A stretch of 64,000 nt of DNA from Pteria penguin (lineage: Eukaryota > Mollusca > Bivalvia > Pterioida > Pteriidae). The DNA is taken from contig CM068584.1 of assembly GCA_035048485.1 (NCBI GenBank), positions 63,098,420-63,162,419 on the forward strand, read 5' to 3'. Below, in pieces: positions 1-11,440 of this stretch. A model generated the notes under the pieces. The model searched no databases. It was not told the origin of the DNA and saw only the letters and a program-made list of their open reading frames with translations. Position numbers and translations under genes: made by a program. Positions within the stretch are counted from its first letter, which is position 1. Every line of letters begins with the position of its first letter.

Positions 1-384
1 GTAAGAGAATGGGCCCTAAAATATAGAACATTGGCCGTTTTCTTAATCCTGTAGTGGCGTTAAAACAATAATTTAATATTATGCCTTAAAACAACGAGAG
101 AGATAAAAGTTTAGGAGGCAAAAGAAAAAGAACGAGAAAAAAAAAGGGGGACAAACAAATGTAGGAGGGTAATATAATGTCGATAACTGAACAGTCTTTT
201 TACAATAATTTTACGGTCCTTCCTCCCCATTTTAAAGTCAATTTCGTTCGTTTTATTTATCATATTGAGATGATGTGCGTGGCTTTGATAAGTTTTCCAT
301 TAGGGTACTAATGTTTATATGAGAATGATGTCAGTTGTAAAATACTTTATCGATTAAACATAGAGGTGTAATACTATTAGGCAT

Positions 385-810
385 AGAAATGCTATTACCA
401 CCGCTATCCTACTCCCACTACCTTATTACTACTACTGCCCGTACAAGTACCTCTTCTTCTTCCACAACAACAACTACTACTACACTAGTATAACCAATAC
501 TCCTCGTACCTCGTCTACTTTTGTTCCTACATACTTGCACTGCTGCTTCAATATTTCTAGCTCTACTACTACTACCAATACAACTAACACTATTCTACTG
601 CTCCTAATTTTACTACCCGCTGCTGTATAACTACCACTACATCAACTACTACTACTATTACTTCTACCGCCAGTTTAATGTTTATTATAGTAATACTACA
701 ACAGATACTGCTCCCCCTTCTACTTTTCTTTCTCCAGTTCCTCCCCCTACTAACACTACTCTTACCAACACGTCTCCTCATCCTCCTAATTGTGAGCTTC
801 TGGTTTAAAT
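385..810 (+). repeat. Degenerate TAC/CTA trinucleotide tract (block A)
   Basis: About 420 bp of imperfect (TAC)n/(CTA)n/(CTT)n on the plus strand, interrupted every few units. It opens long reading frames of low complexity on the minus strand, which I regard as artefacts. A matching tract sits in block B. Confidence 0.8.
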
Positions 811-1240
811 CATTATTCAAGGAACACTTTTACATAACTATATTTTAAAAGTCTGACTCCCCACCTTACTCTATTATTACGTCAACACTATAATCCCTCT
901 TTTATCCCTTCCATTTCTGGAAATGTGTCCTGATACTGTAACGATAATAAGTATGTACTGAATCATGTAAGGAGACATGTCAACACACAAGATGTTTCAT
1001 GATAAATTTCAAACAACATTGGATCCGATGACCTCATATTTCGAAACGGATTATGATCGAAAGATGAAAGTTATAATGCATTCTTAATTAGCAATATATA
1101 AAGTGAAGTGGACTGTCTATGGCGGAATGTAGAATGTGATACCATCACTCCGAGTTAAACAAGGAATGTTTTAATTTGATGGCTTCCTTCCTTCACTTTA
1201 ATACCCCATTGATTTCGTTTCTCTTTATGTATTATTCAAA

Positions 1241-1404
1241 CCGGTGTGGCCTAGTGGATAAGGTGCTGGACTCGTGATAGAGAGGTCAACTTGTACCATC
1301 GCTTAACAATTACCATCATTACATTTTCTGCAGGGGTACAATAAAGTGGATTACACTTTATTTATATCCTTTACAAGACAAAGGAAGGTAACTCCTATTT
1401 ACTT
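1241..1404 (+). repeat. tRNA-headed SINE-like element, second family (block A)
   Basis: Starts ccggtgtggcctagtggata, a tRNA A-box-like head, and continues into a body (taccatcgctt...cattttctgcagggg...aaggaaggtaactc) different from the SINEs of the right half. The same body recurs without a clear head at about 2,258-2,440, 3,900-4,045, 7,690-7,865, 20,571-20,765 and 21,955-22,112. The B box is degenerate. It is probably an old SINE family. Confidence 0.5.
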
Positions 1405-2257
1405 CATATACAGTTGATTGTTTTGTAATATTTTCAGTGTTTATATGACTATTATCGTATTTTATGTGCAGGTCTTTGGTAATTTGTATCATACAGACTG
1501 GTCAGATGTACTTTGTCCTCTCTTTCATCATGAAATCTATTTATTCTACGTTACTAAATCTTTTAAATGAATCTGAATTTAATTCTCAATTATTTTGTGG
1601 GGAATAAGACTATTATTATTATCCAGTTTCCCAAATACAGAACATTCTCCACCATCACAATCCTATTGTGGCATTAAAAGAATTAGGATATATATGTTTC
1701 TAGCAGCAAACCAGAGAGAGAGAGAGAAAAAAAAAATGAGTAAACAGAAGATTTGGGAAACAAAGAAAGAGAGAAATGGGGTAAAATACAAATGTATAAG
1801 AGTGATATTAGTTCCACACATTTACAGATTTTACACATCATTTAAAAGCTTTTTCCATATCATACTACTTACACTTAGTAGCATCTATTTATGCCAATGT
1901 ATGTTTTAGACATTCTCAAAAGTCACGGTGTTACTTCCTTCATTTTCATTCCGTTGTGCTTTATGTGAACGACATATCTATGTGTAATACTGCAGTAAAG
2001 GCTCGTTTTAATGTATTTTATATATAAGGTTTACTAAAATCAACAAAACAGATTTCAAAAACTATATGCCAGAATCAACATATTGCGGACGCATTTATCT
2101 TGGATCCTCTATGGTCATTTGGCGGTTCAACGAAAAAGACTTTTATGTACCTCACAATGACTGCCATAAGCCCATTTTATTTTCCAGTAGCCTCACACCG
2201 TGTCAAAGAAAGCCATTTTAAAGCAGTTAACGTTTTACTATATGTATAAGATAGAAT

Positions 2258-2440
2258 GGAATTAAGGTATGTGATACTCGGTCCTCAATCAGCTCCGTTC
2301 ATGCATTGGTCAACTCGACCCACTGCTTAGCAACATCGACCACTACACTTTCTGCAGGGGCATCATAATATCAAATACATAATGTGAATTATGCTTTGTT
2401 CTAATCCTTTATAAGGGAAAGAAACATAACTCTTTTTTGC
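2258..2440 (+). repeat. Diverged copy of the second SINE-like family (block A)
   Basis: Contains the family landmarks ggtcaactcgaccc, gcttagcaac, cactttctgcaggggcat and a terminal ataagggaaagaaa. The head is too degraded to call A and B boxes. The block B copy is at about 10,300-10,482. Confidence 0.4.
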
Positions 2441-2777
2441 TTCGTCATGTAAGAAACTAAATGCTTTATGTACAGGGATTCGGTTTTGCATTACTCGTTG
2501 GAACTGTACATTAATACATAATGGATAATTAAAAGACAGAGGGGAGGAGGGATTTGGTTTGAGAGAAAATGGAAAAAGAATAAGAGAGAAGTTGGAAATA
2601 AAAATTATTAGAATAATATAATTTCAACACTTTTGTAGATTTTTTTTCACCATTGTAGGTTAATTTTTACTTTCTCTATTCGTGACCAGGATTCAGTTCT
2701 TCCTTGCGACAGGCTGAAATCAATGCTTCTTTTTTTATACTGGGATGTTATTCAACATTGCAAGTGATGACCGTATT

Positions 2778-2966
2778 CAGTGGCGGACCCAGGACCTCCG
2801 AAAAAAAAAGAGGGAGGGGCACGAAAATTCAAGAGAATCAGCATAACCTAAAATTCTCTGCCTATTTAGAAGCCAAATGTGGAGTTTTATTCGAGTGTTT
2901 CCAAACATATATGCCTTGTAAATGTTTTGCGAAAGGTGTTCCTCCCCCACCCTAAATCCATCACTA
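2778..2966 (+). mobile_element. CAGTGGCGG-type MITE (block A)
   Basis: Begins cagtggcggacccaggacct and ends ...aaatccatcacta, an inverted and decayed version of the same end. The ends flank a G-rich left and C-rich right interior. This short hAT-like MITE layout recurs at 10,828, 14,918, 15,581 and 24,090. No clear 8-bp target duplication is visible. Confidence 0.55.
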
Positions 2967-3899
2967 AAATTTCATAACCCATAACTCCTGTATGAAACGG
3001 GTAAATTAAGGTATTTATTTAGTAAATGAAAGGTTGCAGCTTATAGTTCCACAGGTATGTTTTAGGAATCCCCTCTTGGCATGTAAAAATATTGTAACAG
3101 TAACCATCACATGGATATTGGCTTGGTATGACAACGCACTTCCTTTGTAATCATTATAAAACAATCATTAATCAATCCATTTTTATAGTAAGATGTATAT
3201 TCAGTATTGGACAGATAATGATTCATTTAAGATGTTGTTGATATGATCTGTGTTCTGTGTGTAAATACCTTCAAGGCAAAAAATTCTGAGCTGAAACCAT
3301 TTCTAAAATTGGCGATGGGCTGGAGCAAAACTTGAAAGAGAAATACATGAGCGGTGGAATATGATAATTGATATTGTGATAGTTACCATCGCATAGGCTC
3401 AGCTATGACAACGATCTCCTTTTTATCAGTCTCCTCTGTAAATCTCTTAACCTTTTTTCATAGGTACAGCATTCACTTATAGTAAGTAGAATATTAAATA
3501 TTGGTCAATTAGTGGCTCAATTATAGTAGTTAACACCTGTAAGAAATTCTTTTTTGAAATCATTTCAAAGGTGGAGAGAGAAAGAGGAGAGGGGAGACTT
3601 GATTTCCGTTGCATACGTTGTAACGCGGTCAACAAACACATTCATTCTTTGTTTATCTTACAAGTGGTTTTTAGTATAATTAATACAAACATTTTTAAGC
3701 CACCTGCCAGGTTCAACATACTGAGGACAGAATTTCCTTGGGTCCTTTGTGGTAATTTGGCAGTTCAACGGAATGACTTTTAAGTGCATAACAGAAATTG
3801 CGAGAGAGAAATATTTCCTAGAAAATGAATGAGAAATTCATACGTGCCGCCATTTCTCCCTGAGTATTTAAAGACAGGATTTATAGTACCTTATTGTCT

Positions 3900-4045
3900 G
3901 CTGTTAAGTCAGCTAGGCCCATGGTTTGATCAACTTGAACCATCGCCTAGGAATGAAGGACATAAAGTTTTGTAGGGGCATTATAAATCAAATACACAAT
4001 TAAGATTATACAAAGAAAGGTAACTCTTATCTCCTTAAGTGTAAA
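3900..4045 (+). repeat. Diverged copy of the second SINE-like family
   Basis: Landmarks are gatcaacttgaaccatcgcc, ttttgtaggggcattata and caaagaaaggtaactctta. The block B copy is at about 12,098-12,242. Confidence 0.4.
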
Positions 4046-4550
4046 CATTATATATTATATTGTAGTAAATCTTTTAAATCAAACGGAATTAAGGTTTACA
4101 TTATTCAAGGAACTTGTATTTTCCTTAAATTCTCTACAATAATTTCCAAATTAAACGAGAAATTGCCTTTCAGATAACTGACAGTGAATACACAATATAC
4201 TTTGATAAAAAAAACAAATGCACGTATCATGTATACGTTTTCGTTTGAATTAGCCTTATCAAATGTCGCATAGAGCGACTGTAAACTAATTTTGAATACT
4301 ATAACAAATAGAATTTAGTTGAGAGTATGGTCTACTGGGTCATTGATCTGGTTGACCCATGTACTCGTAATGATGGCAAATCTCAATATATAGAATATAA
4401 CAGTATATAGATATAGATATATTTCCAGTAGTTATATTATAAAATCAAGTAAATAATTTGCGGTTCCAACATAAATTTTTAATTATTTACAAGGGAAAAA
4501 TAGGGCACCGCTAACAGGTTAATGATACGCCCGCATCATGTTTTAATATG

Positions 4551-4702
4551 GTCTACAAGCCACATCCTTTCATATGACAACATCAAAAGTTTTGTTCCCA
4601 CTATAGATATGAAGTAGAACCCCGGACAAGCTTTTCCGACCCCGCCCATTTTCCTCCAGCCCAGGGGCCTGACCCCAACTTTGAAACCCACATGCACAAC
4701 TA
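4551..4702. repeat. 147-bp repeat unit, left part interrupted by a MITE
   Basis: One unit of the tandem repeat seen at 12,754-13,268 (acaagccacatcctttcata ... gaaacccacatgcacaacta). The array is cut by the MITE at 4,703 and resumes at 5,783. Frames through it are Gly/Trp-rich because of base composition, and I see no sign of a real protein. Confidence 0.7.
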
Positions 4703-5782
4703 CAGATGGGTGCAGTCCTAACATAACATGCACGTTAACGCAAAAAGCGGTCACGAGGACTGCTTTAGCACACGTGCTAGGACTGCTCGACCGGACGCGC
4801 GTGCGCTCCTCGCGTTAACGCGGGAGGGAATTCGCGTTAACGCGATTTATTCCCGCGTGCGCTCGGTCCAGTCGCACGTTCACATGTCTACATGTATATT
4901 TGTAATTCTCTATGCAACACCGATGGAGAAAATTAAATGGATCTAATTCAATTACCGCGAATGTCGCCATAGAAACGTGTATTAAATATAATGTTTAAAA
5001 TGTAAACCTTCATTAAGGATTTTATATGTAATACAACAAAGGAAATTATCGCGTAGACATGCAATAAGGTACATGTATTTATGAAAAAAAACACTTCGTG
5101 AGTTTTATACCAGCATGATTAAATTCTAATTTCATTTATTTACTTATTTTTTTGTTAATTAGTTTATTTATGTATTTATTTCTTATTTGGTTATTCATTT
5201 ATACCTAATTTATTTATGTATTAACATGTACATCTTATTTAGGTATTCATTATTATTATTTGTAATTAAGCTATTTTCTATAGTATATGAAAATAAGAAT
5301 TATTATCATTATTATTTAATTTATTAATTTTTATTTCATTATTATTATTATTATTATTATCCTAAAAAAAGAATAAATTTCATTCAAGTCAATGTTCGGA
5401 AATTGCGTTCAATATTTTTAAAATTCATTCTTTAACTTGGAAGGGTTTTATTTAATTCTAAATATTTTTCTTACACATTAATATGCTTTTATATTTGAAT
5501 ATACAATGCATATATCGATTCTCCTTCAACACCCTCTATATGAACATGTTAATAAAAGTTTTAAGTTGTATGCAAGCGAACGTGGCTGTCAAACACGTTC
5601 ACGCGGCAGTCAAGCGCGTTAACGCGGCGGTCAAGCGCGTTCACGCGGTCTCGAAATTAAGTTCACGTGGAAATCTGCGTTAACGCAAACGCGTGTGCTC
5701 AGCAGTCCTGAGCGCACGAGGAAAGCAAACTTCACGTTAACGCGACGTTAACATAATGTTATGTTAGGACTGCACCTCACTG
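4703..5782 (+). mobile_element. GTTAAC-palindrome MITE, copy 1 (1,080 bp)
   Basis: Flanked by TA on both sides (4,701-4,702 and 5,783-5,784). Left end is CAGATGGGTGCAGTCC; the right end read backwards is CAGTGAGGTGCAGTCC. The inverted core tgcagtcctaacataac is perfect on both sides. The TA duplication and CAG...CTG ends fit a Tc1/mariner-related non-autonomous element. Both GC-rich arms carry repeated GTTAACGC boxes, including three perfect CGCGTTAACGCG palindromes (about 4,813, 4,831 and 5,618). The middle (about 5,100-5,400) is a TTTA/TTA-rich tract. The paralogous 147-bp array at 12.9 kb shows the uninterrupted site (gcacaactacaagcc). Short ORFs in the arms are shared with copy 2, but nothing suggests that they are translated. 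Confidence 0.85.
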
Positions 5783-5905
5783 TACAAGCCACACCACTTC
5801 ATGACAGCGTCAAAAGTTTTGTTCCCCCTTTAGTTAAAGAGAAGCCCGGACAAGCTTTTCGACTAGCCCATTTTCCCTACCCACAACAGCCTCTCCCCTT
5901 TGTTA
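5783..5905. repeat. 147-bp repeat unit, right part after the MITE
   Basis: Resumes with tacaagccacaccacttcat and matches the start of the units at 12,754-13,268, confirming that copy 1 of the MITE inserted inside this tandem repeat. Confidence 0.65.
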
Positions 5906-6339
5906 AAATATGGTCAATATTAAATTAAAATGATAAAAAGTCAGAGTACATGTTGAAACAAATGTTCTATTATTACTTTCGTTGCCGTGCCATTACGTCT
6001 TTTTTAAACTAATTCAAGTGTATATATCTGTCTCCGATATATGTGTCACAAGAAGTGCACAAGGATGGTATATATTTATTGAGACGAAGGAGAGGGGACG
6101 TCAAAAACACAAACTTACGCGACGCCTCCCTCCAACTGTCATACACCTTCAGATGATACTATCTATCTATAAAATTGATGATTTTAACAACTCTCCACTG
6201 AACCTATAATCCCTGGTCTCCGCTTTGGAACCTATTCAAATAAGACTAGTAATGTATGTTCGCGTACTTTGTCTGAATTGAGCTGAGCTCTTTGTTATAA
6301 TATCGGATGACTTATGACGTTCAACATACCACGGACATA

Positions 6340-7200
6340 AGAGGGTGGGGGAGTTAACTATGATGTTGATGACACCATTGACGTATGCAGGTGCGGAGGT
6401 TGTTGCTATGGCACTGATGCCATTGACGTATGCCAGGGGAGGGGGTTACTATGACATTGATATCATTGACGTATGCAGGTGCGGACTTGTGACGCTGACG
6501 ATATCATTGACGTATACAGGGGTGCTGTTACTATGACACTGATAATACCATTGAACGTATGCAAGAGGAGGTGGGGTGTTAATATGACACTGATGATTCC
6601 ATTGATGTGTACAGGGGTAGCGGGGTTGTTACTATGTCACTGATGATACCATTTGATGTGTACAGGGGTAGCGGGGCTTTTACTATTTTACTGATGATGC
6701 CATTGATGTGTACATGGTTACCGGGGTTGTTACTATGGCACTGATGATTCCATTGATGTGTACAGGGGTAGCGGGGTTGTTACTATGTTACTGATGATGC
6801 CATTGATGTGTACAGGGTAGCGGGATTGTTTACTATGGCACTGATGATGCCATTGATGTGTACAGGGGTAGCGGGGTTGTTACTATGGCACTGATGATGC
6901 CATTGATGTGTACAGGGGTAGCGGGATTGTTACTATGGCACTGATGATGCCATTGATGTGTACAGGGGTAGCGGGGTTATTACTATGGCACTATGACGTA
7001 TGCCAGGGGAGTGTGGTTACTACGACACTGATGATATCATTGACGTATGCAGGGGGCGGGGTTGTGACGCTGATGTACCATTGACGTATACTGTGGTGTT
7101 GTTACTATGATTGATGATACCACTGACGTATGCAAGGGGGGAGGGTGGTTGTCACTATGACACTGATGATACCATTGAGGGATGCAAAAGGGGGATAATA
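6340..7200. repeat. 50-bp minisatellite, about 16-17 units
   Basis: The core unit runs ctgatgatgccattgatgtg, then tacaggggtagcggggttgt and tactatggca; exact 50-bp spacing is visible between 6,901 and 6,951. Central units (about 6,600-6,990) are nearly identical, while edge units vary (cattgacgtatgcag) and differ in length, as expected for an array growing from its middle. The paralogous locus at 19,370-19,440 has only one or two unit-like stretches. Confidence 0.85.
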
Positions 7201-8044
7201 TGGTTTCAATATTACCCTTCCTTGATATTTCGTAAACTGACACAATTCCAGTTCCATTTAAAATGTTTGGGCTTAAAATGAAATCATCAAACCCCATCCG
7301 TTACACGGACAGACACACATCATTAATGATTCAAGACAAACTCGTATTTCCAGACAGGCTATGGTGAATAAATGAAAGTTATTATGCCATTAACATTATC
7401 CAACCAAATATTAAATGCAATTATGTAATGAGAAATACACAGGGGCCGTGTTTTGGGGTTTTTTTTGGTTTTTTTTTTTTTTTTGGTTTTTTCAAGTCTT
7501 CATTATAGCTCACCGTTTCAAAGAAAGTGATTGATAAGCGTATAAAACTGATTGTTATACGTAAACAGCAAAGCAACATTGAACAAGTCATGCGTACGTT
7601 TTCTTTAAGTAGGATCACCAGGTGTACAATAAAGCAACAGTAAACTAGTTATCATTTCCTTTTAAAAAAATAAATAAATAAAACACGTATGGAATTAAAG
7701 CATGTGATCCTTTTTCAGCTCGGCTGTTAAATTGGCCAACTCTCTCCTTCGCTTAGTAAGTAAGACCATTTCTGTTTCTGCGGGGATAATATAAAATGAA
7801 TTACGTAATGCGGATAACATTTTACTTGTTCTTTAGAAGGCAAAGGAAGGTAACTCTTTCCTTTTTATATGCATTCGCATTGACTTGTTCATTATTCATT
7901 TAAAATTGTATATTAAATGAGTAAAGACTAGACAGACAAAGACATTGGAGAGAAATAACATAATCAATTCAACCTTTCTCATGCGCTATATTAAATTTAT
8001 GAAACGGGACGAGGTGATACGAAGGACTAGCTACAGTCTTTTAT
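7201..8044. other. Gene-free end of block A
   Basis: Contains a T/G homopolymer patch at 7,458-7,492 and a diverged SINE-like copy at about 7,690-7,865. It is homologous to about 19,440-20,960 in the older paralogous block. I see no gene. Confidence 0.6.
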
Positions 8045-8251
8045 GTAAGATAATGGGCCCTAAAATATAAAACATTGGCCGTTTTCTTAATCCTGTAGTG
8101 GCGTTAAAACAATAATTTAATATTATGCCTTAAAACAACGAGAGAGATAAAAGTTTAGGAGGCAAAAGAAAAAGAACGAGAAAAAAAAGGGGACAAACAA
8201 ATGTAGGAGGGTAATATAATGTCGATAACTTTTTACAATAATTTTACCGTC

Positions 8252-8282
8252 CTCCCCCCCCCCCCCCCCCCCCCCCCCCCCC
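8252..8282 (+). repeat. Poly-C tract of about 30 bases
   Basis: An uninterrupted C run (G on the minus strand) that replaces cctccccat in block A at about 221-230. It could form i-motif or G-quadruplex structure, or it could be a sequencing-length artefact. Confidence 0.8.
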
Positions 8283-8434
8283 ATTTTAAAGTCAATTTCG
8301 TTCGTTTTATTTATCATATTGAGATGATGTGCGTAGCTTTGATAAGTTTTCCATTAGGGTACTAATGTTTATATGAGAATGATGTCAGTTGTAAAATACT
8401 TTATAGATTAAACATAGAGGTGTAATACTATTAG

Positions 8435-8860
8435 GCATAGAAATGCTATTACCACCGCTATCCTACTCCCACTACCTTATTACTACTACTGCCCGTACAA
8501 GTACCTCTTCTTCTTCCACAACAACAACTACTACTACACTAGTATAACCAATACTCCTCGTACCTCGTCTCCTTTTGTTCCTACATACTTGCACTGCTGC
8601 TTCAATATTACTAGTTCTACTACTACTACCAATACAACTAACACTATTCTACTGCTCCTAATTTTACTACCCGTAGCTGTATAACTACCACTACATCAAC
8701 TACTACTGCTATTACTTCTGCCGCCAGTTTAATGTTTATTATAGTAATACTACAACAAATACTGCTCCCCCTTCTACTTTTCTTTCTCCAGTTCCTCCCC
8801 CTACTAACACTACTCTTACCAACACGTCTCCTCATCCTCCTAATTGTGGGCTTCTGGTTT
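8435..8860 (+). repeat. Degenerate TAC/CTA trinucleotide tract (block B)
   Basis: Block B copy of the tract at 385-810, nearly identical in interruption pattern. It was therefore already degenerate before the duplication. Confidence 0.8.
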
Positions 8861-9294
8861 AAATCATTATTCAAGGAACACTTTTACATAACTATATTTT
8901 AAAAGTCTGACTCCCCACTTTACTCTATTATTACATCAACACTATAATCACTCTTTTATCCCTTCCATTTCTGGAAATGTGTCCTGATACTGTAACGATA
9001 ATAAGTATGTACTGAATCATGTAAGGAGACATGTCAACACACAAGATGTTTCATGATAAATTTCAAACAACATTGGACCCGATGACCTCATATTTCGAAA
9101 CGGATTATGATCGAAAGATGAAAGTAATAATGCATTCTTAATTAGCAATATATAAAGTGAAGTGGGCTGTCTATGGCGGAATGTAGAATGTGATACCATC
9201 ACTCCGAATTAAACAAGGAATGTTTTAATTTGATGGCTTCCTTCCTTCACTTTAATACCCCATTGATTTCGTTTCTCTTTATGTATTATTCAAA

Positions 9295-9452
9295 CCGGTG
9301 TGGCCTAGTGGATAAGGTGCTGGACTCGTGATAGAGAGGTAAACGTGTACCATCGCTTGTACCATCATTACATTTTCTGCAGGGGTACAATAAAGTGGAT
9401 TACACTTTATTTATATCCTTTACAAGACAAGGAAGGTAACTCCTATTTACTT
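9295..9452 (+). repeat. tRNA-headed SINE-like element, second family (block B)
   Basis: Copy of 1,241-1,404 with a small deletion after taccatcgctt. The head ccggtgtggcctagtggata is intact. Confidence 0.5.
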
Positions 9453-10827
9453 CATATACAGTTGAATTTTTTTGTAATATTTTCAGAGTTTATATGACTA
9501 TTATCGTATTTTATGTGCATGTCTTTGGTACTTTGTATCATAGAGACTGGTCAGATGTACTGTGTCCTCTCTTTCATCATGAAATCTATTTATTCTACGT
9601 TACTAAATCTTTTAAATGAATTCGAATTTAATTCTCAATTATGTTTTGGGGAATAAGACTATTATTATTATCCAGTTTCCCAAATACAGAACATTCTCTA
9701 CTATCACAATCCTATTGTGGCATTCAAAGAATTAGGATATATATGTTTCTAGCAGCAAACCAGCAAAGAGAGAGAGAGAGACAGAGGAGGAGAAGAAGAT
9801 TTGGGAAACAAAGAATGAGAGAAATGGGGTAAAATACAAATGTATAAGAGTGATATTAGTTCCACACATTTACAGATTTTCCACATCATTTAAAAGCTTT
9901 TTCCATATTATACTACTTACACTTAGTAGCATCTACTTATGCCAATGCATGTTTTAGACATACTCAAAAGTTACGGTGTTACTTCCTTAACCTTCATTCC
10001 GTTGTGCTTTATGTGAACGACATATTTATGTGTAATACTGCAGTAAAGGCTCGTTTTAATTTATTTTACATATAAGGTTTAGTAAAATCAACAAAACAGA
10101 TTTAAAAACTATATGCCAGAATCAACATATTGCGGACGCATTTATCTTGGATCCTCTATGGTCATTTGGCGGTTCAACGATAGTGACTTTTATGTACATC
10201 ACAACGACTGCGATAAGCCCATTTTATTTTCAATTAGCTTCACAACGTGTCACAGAAAGCCATATTAAAGCAGTTAACTTTTCACTTTATGTATAAGATG
10301 GAATGGAATTAAAGTATGTGATACTTGGTCCTCAGTCAGCTCCGCTCATGCATTGGTCAACTCGATCCGCCGCTTAGCAACATCGACCACTACACTTTCT
10401 GCATGGGGCATTATTATATCAAATACATAATGTGGATTATGCTTTGTTCTAATCCTTTATAAGGGAAAGAAACATGACTCTTTTATGCTTCGTCATGTAA
10501 GAAGCTAAATGTTTTATGTATAGGGATCGAGTTTTGCATTACTCTTTGGAACTGTACATTAATACATATTGGTTAATTAAAAGACAGAGGGGAGGAGGGA
10601 TTTGGTTTGAGAGAAAATGGAAAAAAAAATAAGAGAGAAGGTGGAAATAAAAATGTATTAGAATAATATAATTTCAACACTTTTACAGATTTTTTTTTCA
10701 CCATTGTAGGTTCATTTTTACTTTCTCTATTCGTGACCAGGATTCAGTTCTTCCTTGCTTCAGGCTGAAATCAATGCTTCTTTTTTATACTGGGATTTTA
10801 TTCAACATTGCAAGTGATGACCGTATT

Positions 10828-11006
10828 CAGTGGCGGAACCAGGACCTCCGAAAAAAAGAGGGAGGGGCACGAAAATTCAAGAGAATCAGCATAACCTAAA
10901 ATTCTCTGCCTATTTAGAAGCCAAATGTGGAGTTTTATTCGAGTGTTTCAAAACATATATGCCTTGCAAATGTTTTCCGAAAGGTGTTCCCTAAATCCAT
11001 CACTAA
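10828..11006 (+). mobile_element. CAGTGGCGG-type MITE (block B)
   Basis: Block B copy of 2,778-2,966, about 10 bp shorter near the right end. Confidence 0.55.
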
Positions 11007-11189
11007 AATTGCATAACCCATAACTCCTGTATGAAACGGGTAATGTAAGGTATTTATTTAGTAAATGACAGATTGCAGCTTCTAGTTCCACAGGTATGTT
11101 TTAGGAATCCCCTCTTGGCATGTAATAATATTGTGACAGTAACCATTACATGCATATTGACTTGGGTATGACAAAGTACTTCCTTTGTA

Positions 11190-11440
11190 ATCATTTACGT
11201 TTATGACTAGTGAATGAGGTGCACGGCTTTGTATTTGAGTCCCGCACTTCACGCACAGGTGTGCTGTCTTTCTGATGACACAATTAAAACCGAGCTCCTG
11301 TGTGACGGTAGGCATGGTACGTAAAAGACCCCTTAAGCATTGCTTAAGATGGATCGATCGCAAAGGAATGCATTTCTATGCAATGCATCAGGCAGATGCC
11401 GTCACGTGATATAATAATAATATAAAACAATCATTAATCA
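11190..11440 (+). mobile_element. Degenerate tRNA-derived SINE retained in block B
   Basis: Body landmarks of the main SINE family are readable: gtctttctgatgacac, ggtaggcatggtacgtaaaa, gcatcaggcagatgccgtca and the tail aaaacaatcattaatcaatc. The tRNA-like head is poor. Block A at about 3,150 retains only the tail, so A appears to have lost the body by deletion. Confidence 0.65.

Larger units (their letters stand above)
1..8044. repeat. Segmental duplication block A
   Basis: The first 4.7 kb is repeated from 8,045 onward with only scattered substitutions and small indels. For example, the sequence at 6-40 (gggccctaaaatat...) returns at 8,052 and the stretch around 4,526 (gatacgcccgcatcatg) returns at 12,723. 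Homology already exists at base 1, so the block probably starts left of the window. Compared with block B it has lost most of a SINE near 3,150, keeps about 75 bp near 3,310-3,385 that B lacks, and carries the MITE at 4,703 and the expanded minisatellite at 6,340. I see no gene in it. Confidence 0.85.

Noticed and set aside
4728..4946. ORF shared with 28,935-29,120 (72 and 61 codons)
   Set aside because: The conservation is explained by two copies of the same MITE. The frame is short, palindrome-derived, and has no upstream or downstream coding extension.
6340..7200. CRISPR-like array
   Set aside because: Units are contiguous 50-bp repeats with no unique spacers, in a eukaryotic genome. It is a minisatellite.
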